From positions 248,001 to 312,000 of the forward strand of contig JAJSPD010000014.1 in the NCBI GenBank assembly GCA_021307315.1: 64,000 bases of DNA. Direction: 5' to 3'. This stretch comes from Bisporella sp. PMI_857. Lineage: Eukaryota; Ascomycota; Leotiomycetes; Helotiales; Helotiaceae. This document shows, in pieces, positions 10,908 through 20,564 of the stretch. Within the stretch, counting starts at the first letter, position 1, and every line of letters begins with the position of its first letter. The notes below the pieces were generated by a model. It worked only from the letters and a program-made list of their open reading frames with translations. It ran no database searches and was not told the origin of the DNA. Made by a program: the position numbers and the translations under genes.

Positions 10908-12277
10908 GTTGGTGGCTGACTAATCAAAAATGATTATCGTGAGAAATTCGAGATCTCGTAGGACCTGTAGTAATTACACAAGCGGCAGACGAAGCTGGAA
11001 TATGGGCTGTGGCTTTCGCCTTAAGAATATGGTGTTGGTGAAGCTGGAAATGAACGGAGGAAGGCGCAGAGGTGGCTGCTGTTCCTATATGGCGAGTCGA
11101 ATAGGTTTATCCCACTCCAATCTAATGGGTGGAACAAATGAATCACATTCACCAAGGTCAGTTCTGCCTGGCTTTTCAGCCAAAACAAAGCCTGGTATGT
11201 TTGAGGGAGTATAGGTGTATTGGAGAGTGCTCAGTCGAGGAACAATAAAGAAGGTTCCTTGACAAGAGAAGGGAATCAAGAACGAGGAGACAGAGCTTTA
11301 TAAAGAGAGAGGACCCGACTTCCTACATAGTATTCTCGCTTGTTTGCAATTGAAATTCGGCGAGCTCCTTGAGCACGGCGAACAAGGCTGCAATCGGTCA
11401 TGACTCACCCCAATCGGGCGGTTGCATTTTCTGGAGATTTTGTTTACAACACATTAGCGTGAGGCTGAACGCTGAATTAATTTGAGTCAAATCAAATAAC
11501 TGCCACTAGGTAGGTTGCAGCCTTGGAAGAATTGTGTGCTATATTGTGTAGCAGTTAAATCGCTAGAGGTTGTGGTGAATAGTGGGGCTCAGGCTAGCGT
11601 CCACAGTGATCAGTCACGTTTTACATATTCCATTAGACGTGTTTTTAAGTTTCAAACAATGATGGGTCATTGACCCTAGGCTCCGGAGACCCTAATTGTT
11701 CATTAAAACCACCCCTCAACTCTTGCAGACTATTTCTGGTTGTTCAGCCTCTATCTCATTTCTCTGTGTTTACGATTTGTTGAACCGCAAGCGCAAATGA
11801 TCTTGCCGAAGCATTCTTGCGGGGTATAGTCTGACCCCTGAAAGTCCATAATCAAGTTCTTAATTCCGATCTCATCGTTAATTTGAAAAGGAGATTCAAA
11901 GTTATGTCATCTAAAGATTTATTTGGCACAACTATGCACGACATTGTAACAGTTGGAACGTAGTCAATGCAGCATGCTGACCACGCTAAACTCCATTCAT
12001 CCATACTCCTTTCTAGTCCGGTCATATTCTGTTAGCTGGTTACAAGCCCAATTCTAGAGTTCGAGATACTCAAGATTGAAGCTGTGAGGTCGAGAGAGTA
12101 TGCGAGTTGCTGACCATATCGAGCGGTATGTGAACAACTCCAGCCTATTTCCGATCTCCGAAGTCAATTTAATGTGTATATAAACTCCTGCAACGACCAT
12201 GAGCTTCGTTCCTACATAACAAAGAGCTGGTTCCTTCTTTAAGAACTCTTCCTTTTTTTTTTCAGAAGCCTCAAAAG
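10908..12277. other. Divergent intergenic region between E2/F-box gene and SDR gene
   Basis: About 1.4 kb holds the 5' flanks of the leftward gene at 10907 and the rightward gene at 12278. The short ORFs at 10930-11279 show no family signature. A pyrimidine-rich run just before 12278 fits a 5' leader. Confidence 0.5.
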
Positions 12278-13561
12278 ATGTCATCACCAAACGTCTCGTT
12301 CGGTCCTTACACAACTGGCCTGGAAGTGGCTTCGGCTCTCAAAGCCGACATTGAAGGGAAAACAAGTGAGCTATCAACATACACACAGACGCACTGGGCC
12401 ACAGCTCTGGATTTAACAGCACCACAGTTCTCATCACAGGGGTAGCACAGGGAAGCTTGGGCGCCCACGCTACCCTCGCAATAGCATCCTCCTCGCCGCA
12501 TATGCTCATACTCTCTGCTCGCTCCGCCGCCCGTGCTGACCTAGTGGCTGCCGAACTCCGCCAGAACTTCCCCAGCATCGTCACCAAGATCCTTCCTATA
12601 AACTTGGCTTCTCTTGCTGCCGTGCATGTGGCAGCGAAAGAAATTGAGTCTTGGAAGGTCGGGATCGATGTCCTCATCAACAGCGCCGCTGTCATGGCCT
12701 GTCCTTACTCTGTCACGGAAGACGGGATCGAAAGCCAGTTCGGGATTGGACACTTAGCGCATTTTTTGTTGACGAACCTTCTTCTAAAAGCTGGGGTTAT
12801 GAATGACGGTGGAAGAATAGTCAATGTTGCGAGTTCAGGGCACAGATTTGGTGGTGTGAGGTTTGATGATATTAGCTTCGATGTACCCTCCCCCGACCTT
12901 CTGCTTCTGCGCGGCACAAGTTCAATAAAACTAGATGAACTCTGACAGTAGCAGGGTGGGAAGACATATAACAAATTTCATGCTTATGGCCAAGCCAAGA
13001 CAGCAAATATGCTGTTCTCCCTTGCTCTAGCTTCTTCAAAAAGCTTGCAAGAAAAGGGAATATTGTCATTTAGTCTGCAACCTGGCGGTAGGTCCATCTT
13101 TACTCCCCTTCTATCTTTGAGAGGGAGATAACTGACGGGTGTTTGATATAGGCGTTCCAGAAACAGGTCTTGGTCGGCATCTTATCAAAGATCGCGATAT
13201 ACCTACAGCAATCAAGGAAATTCAAGCTGCTGTCAACGCGATAGACGATATAAATGGGGTGCCGATGGAGAAGAGGAAGGTGACGATGAAGACCCCTGTA
13301 CAAGCGGTCTCAACCTACCTCTTCGCTGGTTTTTCTCCATCTATCGCCGGTGAGTTTCTCTTTCATGTCGTTTTACTGAAGGAGGAGGCGGTGGGAGGAG
13401 AAACAGAAAGATTGCTGACGTACATAGATGAGAACGGTGCGTACCTGGACGATTGCAGGGTTAAAGAACCGGTTATGCCCTGGGGAGGTGATTTGGAGGG
13501 AGCAAGGAAGCTGTGGGAGGTGAGTGAGCGGATGGTTGGGGAGGAATTCGCGATAATCTAG
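12278..13561 (+). CDS. Short-chain dehydrogenase/reductase, 335 aa
   Basis: Five exons: 12278-12365, 12428-12882, 12955-13087, 13152-13349, 13428-13561, summing to 1008 nt and closing in frame. The product is a classical NAD(P)-dependent SDR of the retinol-dehydrogenase/WW-oxidoreductase-like type common in fungi. The cofactor loop is TGVAQGSLG (residues 33-41), the NNAG equivalent reads INSAAVMA, and the active site has Tyr192 and Lys196 in AYGQAKTAN, preceded by the VNVASSGHR serine strand. The final intron is inferred from gtgagt...tag and restores reading through to DDCRVKEP. The substrate cannot be inferred. No signal peptide or membrane anchor is seen, so it is probably cytosolic. Confidence 0.88.
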
Positions 13562-14082
13562 TGCCAGATGGTGGAAATGATTTTATATGGTTCATATACG
13601 TACGGACAAGATGAATCCTTCTGTAAGGGTAGGGGGGGGGGGGGGGGGGGGGGGGTGGATGTAGTCTAAAGCTGTTAATTTGTCACTAAAGAGTGTTTGT
13701 TACTCCTAGTACTCCTTATATAGCGCGATAGGAAAGCAAGGAAAAATCTCGTGAAACGCTTAAGGTTATTCTCCCTCCTCAGGTACTAAGAGAAAGAAGA
13801 GCGTGACTGCCCACTGAACAAGCTGGCAACAAGGGACTGCGCAGAACATTCCTTACTCTATCGAAACTTTGTAGTTCACCATTATGCCCCTTTATCTTGG
13901 TTTTTGTGATGTACAGAGATACAAAGGAAAAGTGTGGGCAGAATCCGCATAAAATCCCCCCGTCCGTGATCTTTTCGACGGAATCTAGGTTCATTCACAA
14001 CCAGTCCATCATTCGGTCCCACATTCTCCACCACTATTTATCATTCATATGCACTCCCTATTCCTTATCCCTTGTTCTGGAT
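13562..14082. other. Intergenic with a 24-G homopolymer
   Basis: Lies between the 3' ends of the SDR gene and the leftward ATP synthase gene. It contains an uninterrupted run of 24 G at 13632-13655. No coding content is recognised. Confidence 0.6.
13632..13655 (+). repeat. Poly(G) tract, 24 nt
   Basis: An uninterrupted run of G, directly visible, about 70 bp downstream of the SDR stop codon. Assembly of such runs is error-prone, so the exact length is uncertain. Confidence 0.9.
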
Positions 14083-14851
14083 TTAATGGTGGGAGCCGGT
14101 CTCGCCTCTGTAACCAACAAGCTTCATTCTGCCGATCATCTCACCAACTGTGAAAAATCCCACTACCTCTGCTGTGAGGACACCCGCGGCGGCGAGTTGA
14201 GCGGAATTGACATTGCGAATGCGCTCTAGGAGGTTTTGTGGGTTTGTCTTGCTTCCGGTTTGGGTGGTTTGAGAAAATAAGGCGCTCGGGTTCCGGGCAC
14301 TCTTGAGAACTCTTTGGAAGTATTCTTGGAAGGTCGAGACGGATCTATTATGTGTGTCAGAATATTAACTTCGAATAGGGATACCAAATTTCGTACGGTG
14401 GGTTCATTTTTTGACCTCTGAATACAAGCTTCGAAAGCTCCAATCCAACTTTTGCGTAGTAGAGAGTTGGTGGAATGCCACCTAGGTCGTGATGTCAGCC
14501 ATTGATCACTGTAGAGCGATGGATAATTTCCATCTGATCTCTATGAATTAACATACGTTCGATAAACGCAATAAGCTTTCCGGTTCTACCCCCAATCTTT
14601 CCCAGAGTGTTTCCCAGCCCCTTCGCAGCGCTCGCGATTGCTGGCCCAGCCGAAGCGCTGACCCTCGATAGACCCTCTGAAGCTTTTGATTGTATACCGG
14701 AAGCGGTCTGCTTTGTGGTTTCCGATGCTTTTGAGGCAGTGTCCTTTGCGGCTTCGGTTACTTTTGACGTCGTCGACTCAAATCGTTGTGCTGTCCGTCC
14801 AGGGAGCTTCGTGGATTGCCGTAAGACGGCGCGCGAAACCGATAAAGACAT
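14083..14851 (-). CDS. atp20: Mitochondrial F1Fo-ATP synthase subunit g, 213 aa
   Basis: Three exons, 14851-14557, 14481-14397 and 14344-14083, sum to 642 nt and close in frame. The N-terminus MSLSVSRAVLRQSTKLPGR is a basic amphipathic mitochondrial presequence. It is followed by an Ala/Ser/Lys-rich helical stretch and then the conserved part: GLGNTLGKIGGRTGKLIAF, IPPTLYYAKVGLELSKLVF and the exon-3 segment ARNPSALFSQ. A final hydrophobic helix (AAGVLTAEVVGFFTVGEMIG) carries a GxxxG-like pattern typical of subunit g, which sits in the inner membrane and stabilises ATP synthase dimers with subunit e. Length and motif order match fungal subunit g. The longest uninterrupted ORF alone would miss the C-terminal half. 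Confidence 0.9.
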
Positions 14852-15209
14852 AATTGCTATCTATTCGTACAAACAGACGGAAGGAAAGACGTCTCCTGGC
14901 ACGAAAGGGAGTGGTTGACAGGCAATGGCTTGGTTTGATGGTTGATGGGACGAGTTGATTAAATTCTTGTCGGCCAGGTTCGGAACCTCGACGCTAGGCA
15001 AGACAGGGATTAGCTTTGAATATCTGAAGCCCGACCATCATTTGCAGATTTCTTGGTTTCTCATAATCGCATACACTCTTTCATAGATCAATTGAGCATA
15101 GCTTTGATAGGTACACCACCATGTTACATAGCAAACGTATCATTGCATTTAATTAGTCTGAAGGCTACTGCCTGCTTCTGGCCTACAATTCTCCGACTTG
15201 CCGCCATGC
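14852..15209. other. Intergenic, 358 bp
   Basis: Upstream flank of the subunit g gene and downstream flank of the arabinitol dehydrogenase gene. I see nothing specific in it. Confidence 0.5.
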
Positions 15210-16344
15210 TTAGTCCTCACTCTTTATCTGGACCTTGATCGCCCCAGTCTTTGGGTCTGCGGCAGTTTCGAAAGCCTTGAGCGCATCTTCAAGTTCAAAT
15301 CGATGGGTTACGAGCTTTTTCAAGTCGATGATACCGTTTTGCACCAGTCGAATAGCTCTTGGCCAGGTATTGCAGTAACGGTATTGAAATTGCAGGTCCA
15401 CCTCGCGAACACTTAATCGCATAAAGGGCATGGTCATCTCATTCTTTCCCACGCCGATCACAAATACCTTGCCTCCGAACTTGACAGCCCATATGGCAGC
15501 CGATACACTACTTTCAACACCCGTGCATTCGAGAGCGACTGCTGGCTCGATTCCGCCGAACGCTTTCACAATTGCATTTGCTTGATCCTCCGCAGATAGC
15601 CTTTCAACCTTATATGTGGTGACAGATGGAACGAGGTCTTTTGCGAATGCAAGTCTTCCTTGATCGATGTCAGTGATAACGATGGGACATGCTCCTGCAG
15701 CTTGACAGCATAATAAGGTAATCAGGCCAATGGGTCCGGCACCACAAATGAGCACCGGATCTCCCAACTTTACGCCAGATCTCTGCATAGCAGCAATAGA
15801 CACGCTAAGTGGCTCCAAGCATGCGCCGTCCTCGAAAGACATATCCCCAATCTTGTGGCACCAAATTGCGGGGTGGTTTACGTATCGTCGGAGAAGTCCA
15901 GGCACGGGTGGAGTAGACAGGAACTGGACCTTTTCGCAACCATTGTATCTACCGGTAAGACATGGCTCACACTCGTAGCAGATGATATTTGGCTCAATCG
16001 CGACACGATCTCCGACCTTTAGATGTTCAACGGACGAATGAACAGCAAGAACGACTCCCGCGGATTCATGACCAAGAATATGAGTGTCCGTCACAATCAT
16101 AGGCCCAATGCAACCCGCGTGCCAAAAGTGAACATCGGATCTGAATTTGATCAGTTTAGTTGCTCGAGGGAGTGCTTCTGACATACCCGCAGATTCCAGT
16201 GCTCTTTATTCCTACTGTCACTTCTCCTACTTTTAATCCAGTCCCACTCCTGACATCCTCCAGGGACGGCTTCGCGTCACCTACCCATAAGTCATGGGCA
16301 GGATTAGTGTAAACACCGATATTGGGCTTCGAGTTATCACCCAT
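15210..16344 (-). CDS. ladA: L-arabinitol 4-dehydrogenase, 362 aa
   Basis: Two exons, 16344-16187 and 16140-15210, sum to 1089 nt. The start at 16344 ([20 protein letters not shown]) is chosen because the family begins there; an in-frame ATG at 16416 would add 24 atypical residues. This is a zinc-dependent medium-chain dehydrogenase of the polyol type: catalytic-zinc residues lie in [14 protein letters not shown] and LGHES, a four-Cys structural zinc lobe in [15 protein letters not shown], and a Rossmann loop in CGAGPIGL. It oxidises L-arabinitol to L-xylulose in fungal L-arabinose catabolism in the cytosol. Near-continuous agreement with the family ([30 protein letters not shown]) separates it from xylitol or sorbitol dehydrogenase. 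Confidence 0.92.
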
Positions 16345-17220
16345 GGCTGTGAATGGCAGGCACTTCGTTCCCCAAATAACGCGCACGTTCAATTGGTATT
16401 CTTCTCGACTGTTCAATTCAATAGTTGGATGCAGCCGTAATATATACAGATCGAGTACGTATTATCAAGCGGCACTTGAGTCTATAAGTGTTCAAGCGGT
16501 ACAGATTATCGGAGCTGCACGGAGCCAAGTAAATCTTTTTGTATTTTTCTCTCCACGAATGACCTGTCAAGAATGAATCTGTAAAGCTATGCCCGCATTC
16601 CGCACACGTTGCAGAGAGCAGAATCTTTCCGTTGTACCTACTTGGTGGGGTTTGACTTATCGGTCTCAATCAAGCCGGGCAGAGGCTGTGACATCTCAAC
16701 TTTGTGTATGCGCACCAATCAGCGCTGGTAGATACTCGTGGGTTTGAGTACGCACTCCTCGGCATATTTTGGATGTTTCCGTGTTATGTTATTCGAATGC
16801 AGGAGACCTGAAGAAAACCATCGTAGGTCGGCATATATTGTTCATTAATTGTCCTTCTTCACAAGATGGAGGCTCTGGCGCTTGGTTAGATGGCGATGAG
16901 GCTCTATCCAATTCCGAGCCGATGTTTCCCCGCATTATGACGCCATGTTGCACAGCTTGACAATGTTTTGTCACTGTCCTACATTTTAATACACCTTCCG
17001 TAACAAGCGCAGGAAATTCAGGTGTCTTCTCATTCTTCGTGTATTCCTTGCCAATAGGCTATTTTACTGTGATAAACGGTTGGCCACATCGATCGCTATC
17101 CCATATTCAAGCCCACCTTTGCAAGTATCTCGATGCGGTAGCTTGTGGTGCCACTAACATCCTCAACTATATCTCCTATAGAAGCTGCCAGCCCGAGTCC
17201 CTTCTTAGAGAGCTGTCGCC
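16345..17220. promoter_or_regulatory. Divergent intergenic region of the arabinitol and hydroxyacid dehydrogenase genes
   Basis: The two start codons are 876 bp apart in head-to-head orientation. One GTGGGG at 16645-16650 fits the SYGGRG consensus of the CreA/CRE1 carbon repressor, but a single hit is weak evidence. No coding content is recognised. Confidence 0.35.
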
Positions 17221-18297
17221 ATGCCTCCAATCCCAAAGACACCAATAAAGATAGCTATTCTCGATGATTATCAAGGAATCGCAGCGCCGCATTTCGCTCC
17301 ATTAAAACCGCAATTCGATATCACCGTCTTCAAGGATACCTTGGTTCCATACAACCATGTCTCTTCCACCGCCGCTACTAAAGAAGCTGTCGAAACTCGA
17401 CTCAAGCCCTTTAACATCGTCTCCGCTATGCGGGAAAGAACGGCGTTCCCAGCTACCCTCCTCGAAAAACTGCCGAACCTCAAACTGATTGTCACTACTG
17501 GATACCGCAATGCGGCAATCGACCTGGATGCCTGTAAGAAACTCGGCATAAAAGTAACAGGAGCAGGAGGAAAGAAAGGGAAAGGAACAGATAGCACTAC
17601 AGAACATTGCGTGGCGCTAATACTAGGTATTGCGAGGAATCTAGCGCATGACGACAAGACAGTGAAGGAGGGAGGTTGGCAGACCACACTCAATACTGGG
17701 CTTGGAGGGAAGACTTTTGGGACGTTGGGACTGGGCAGGTTGGGTGTCGCTGTGGCAAAGATCATGCACCAGGCTTTCGGGACGAGGGTTGTGGCGTGGT
17801 CGAGCAGCTTGACTCAAGAGGACGCCGATAAGCGCGCTGTTGAGGCTGGGCTACCTGCTGAAACGGATGGCGAGAAGACTTTCCTTGTTGTTTCGAAGGA
17901 AGACCTCTTTCGGAAGTCAGATATAGTGAGTATTCATTACGTTTTATCCCAGCGGTCAAAGGGTATAGTTGGGAAGCAGGAGCTGGAATGGATGAAGTCA
18001 AGCGCGCTGTTTGTCAATACATCCCGCGGACCACTTGTTGTGGAGGAAGATTTGCTAGATGTTCTTGAAAAGGGAAAGATAAGGGGGGCGGCGATCGATG
18101 TCTTTGATCTTGAACCGCTAGCGGGTGAGAGTAGATGGCGCACAACAAAGTGGGGAGAGGATGGACGGGCAGCAGTGTTGCTGACACCACATACGGGGTA
18201 TGTGGAGGAGGGGAACATGGGAGAGTGGTTTGAGGAGCAGGTCAGGATTATTGGGCAGTGGAGTAGAAGTGAGGAACTGAGTAATGTGCTTGTTTGA
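17221..18297 (+). CDS. D-isomer-specific 2-hydroxyacid dehydrogenase, 358 aa
   Basis: Intronless gene for an NAD(P)-dependent 2-hydroxyacid dehydrogenase. The cofactor loop is GLGRLG at residues 170-175. The catalytic triad is in place: Arg269 in NTSRGPLV, Glu298 in DLEPL and His324 in TPHTGY. The N-terminal substrate domain starts with IKIAILDDYQGIA, typical of the fungal phosphoglycerate-dehydrogenase-like branch. The substrate is not determined by sequence; the family includes glyoxylate/hydroxypyruvate, formate and 3-phosphoglycerate dehydrogenases. The ATG at 17221 opens a normal-length protein with no targeting signal, so it is probably cytosolic. It is transcribed away from the arabinitol dehydrogenase gene. 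Confidence 0.9.
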   Translation: MPPIPKTPIKIAILDDYQGIAAPHFAPLKPQFDITVFKDTLVPYNHVSSTAATKEAVETRLKPFNIVSAMRERTAFPATLLEKLPNLKLIVTTGYRNAAIDLDACKKLGIKVTGAGGKKGKGTDSTTEHCVALILGIARNLAHDDKTVKEGGWQTTLNTGLGGKTFGTLGLGRLGVAVAKIMHQAFGTRVVAWSSSLTQEDADKRAVEAGLPAETDGEKTFLVVSKEDLFRKSDIVSIHYVLSQRSKGIVGKQELEWMKSSALFVNTSRGPLVVEEDLLDVLEKGKIRGAAIDVFDLEPLAGESRWRTTKWGEDGRAAVLLTPHTGYVEEGNMGEWFEEQVRIIGQWSRSEELSNVLV

Positions 18298-20564
18298 TGA
18301 AAGACAACGCCGGGCTGCGGTATAAGTGTGTCCGGCCTGGTATACCTAGAAAAGATTCTAATGCACGATTTGCAGAAAGATATGTTACATATTTTTACCA
18401 GATGTATCCTTGCAAGAAGTTGACTTACAGGCAGAATTCATGTTATCCCGAAGCTTAATGCAATGTCCAGATGCTGGTTCAGATTACACAACCTAAGATG
18501 TTGAATATGCCTTGTCAAAAGACGAGTCCAGAGCTTGTTGCCGATATGTTAAGGTGTCCGAGCGTGGACGGCAAGCCGGAGTGCAGATTGAATTATGATC
18601 TACTCAAACCGTATATAAGTGGATCAAAATTCGCATACCAATCATGGTATCTGGCCTTTTCTCCGCCTCCTTATCCATCGGGATATTCATGTACTGTATA
18701 CCACGCTAGAAAATTTGCCACGGCCTCTTCTCGGACGCAAATGTGAGCGAAAGTGCTCTGAATGTATAGCACTGTATCTAAGCGATTGCTACCTTCTGCA
18801 GCTGATGTTCCATAATGCCCTCTCTTCGGCCAGTTTCAGGAGTTCTACCCTTAGCTTTCCGCGCTCTACGCTAACGGGTTCAGGTTACACAGAATCGTTA
18901 CATGGCTATCGACAGGCCTGCTTCACTAGCTTCTCTAGAGTGGATTGCAAAAGGTTTGCACCCTTGTCAATTTTATACAAACAAGCGATCCAATAGTAAG
19001 CCATCCAAGCAAAAATACGAGTCTGTTATTGGGTCGCTTAATTTTATTCAAGAGACTAGGGTGCAAACTTTTTTGTACTCCTTGTCGTACTGTTGCCTGT
19101 TTATATACGAACGCTTTCGGTCCGGGGGGCATGTGTTGAGCCCTTCCGATAGCCCCTGGCTTCAGTATCCAACGATTCCGTACTCAGCCATGCTCTATCC
19201 TTGTGGCAACATTTGCACTAACTCACGGTCTCTGCGTCGTCATTTCTAGTAATTTTCACGGGTACAACGCTGCGAGGCAGAACCGTTCAGCTACAGCTAG
19301 TTCCAGGAACGGCAAGACTTCCTAAGGAGTAGACATGTCCTGGTAGAACAACGGTTTCGTGTTGTTTCTCCATTTCGTTTAGCATGAGAATGTGAAAGGC
19401 CGCTGACAAAAATGTTACCCTGTTGCTGCTCCAGGCCAGTTGATTAGGAGCTGCTGATGCAATATTTGAGAGTCTGCCTTAGAAACTGCTGGTCAGCCGT
19501 CGCCAGTTCGATAATTTGGCAAACCACAGCCTATGACTAATAATGATATCCTTGGGCTCTCAAGAGGCTTGTTGAGGGGCTTTGGCCAATCTCTATATGA
19601 TTGGCTGATTTCTACATAAGATAGTATTTCTGTGAAGCCCAAGCCCTGTCTGTGGAGTTGTCGTCAATTAGTCAAGTTTACCCCCGGTGCGACGGCTGCT
19701 GTAGCCCAGCTTTTGGGTATCACATATCGTGCTGCCAAATGATGGACACCTACAGAAATGCACCACAAGACTCTGAAGACATGAGAAAAGAGTACATTCA
19801 ACTTCAATCTGTCAGTTCAAGCTTAAGTTCTCGTGATTCTAGAAAGCAAGGGCATGACGAACTCCTACCAGGAGTCTCGACCCGTGCAAATTTTAGTTTC
19901 ACACGAACTAGAGGGCTAATCCCTTATGCGCAAACGCAAGTCATTATACCAATCAATGAGTTCAAGCCTCGCATGGGGCCAGTTGTGTAAAGCATCAACT
20001 GACCGTTGATTTTATTCCGGGTAGGTGGCACTCTCAACGGGTAAGGCACTTTAAGTAAATGTGTAAGAACATGGGATCATATCAGGCTCCACACGCTAGA
20101 TATCTGAAGGAGGAAACCTGCCAAATTGCCTGCACCACATGAAGCTAACCAAGCTCTGCAGTAACTAGGTTTTTATAAGGCTTTTCTTTTAGTTCCTGGG
20201 AACTGTTCGGTCTGAGGTTTGCTACTGATTGGCTCGCTATTTAAGCGAGAATTGTCCACAATAATCCAGGGGCTGGCTTCAGGCTGATAGAGAAGAAATG
20301 AGATATTGCTATACTCAACAAGGTCTTGTCACTGGATTTGTGAATCATCTTCCAGTAATCATTCAGTCAACACAGTTTTTCCGTGTGATCATTGCTATGT
20401 ACTAATACGGCCTTTGCCGAAATTGATATTTCATCGATCTTGATGCTTGATACTTTGTGAGTGATTCCTTTGCATATACCTCCATCACGGCACAAGCACA
20501 AAAATTGTAGTGATTCGTTATAGATATTTGTGGTTACCAACGGAAAGCCCAATGCGCGAGTATT
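18298..20564. other. Gene-poor stretch, about 2.3 kb
   Basis: Several short ORFs occur (for example 19652-19990) but none shows a recognisable domain, signal peptide or convincing splice chain. The only structured item found is the inverted-repeat element at 18949-19074. Confidence 0.45.
18949..19074. mobile_element. MITE-like inverted-repeat element, 126 bp
   Basis: The two ends are imperfect inverted repeats of about 45-50 bp. The left arm begins AAAAGGTTTGCACCC and ends near GCGATCCAATA; the reverse complement of the right arm begins AAAAAAGTTTGCACCC and ends near GCGACCCAATA. A core of about 25 bp separates them. This is the shape of a small non-autonomous DNA transposon or a long hairpin. 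No clear target-site duplication was found. Confidence 0.45.

Noticed and set aside
19652..19990. A 112-codon rightward ORF
   Set aside because: Polar sequence without recognisable motif, and no convincing exon could be joined to it.
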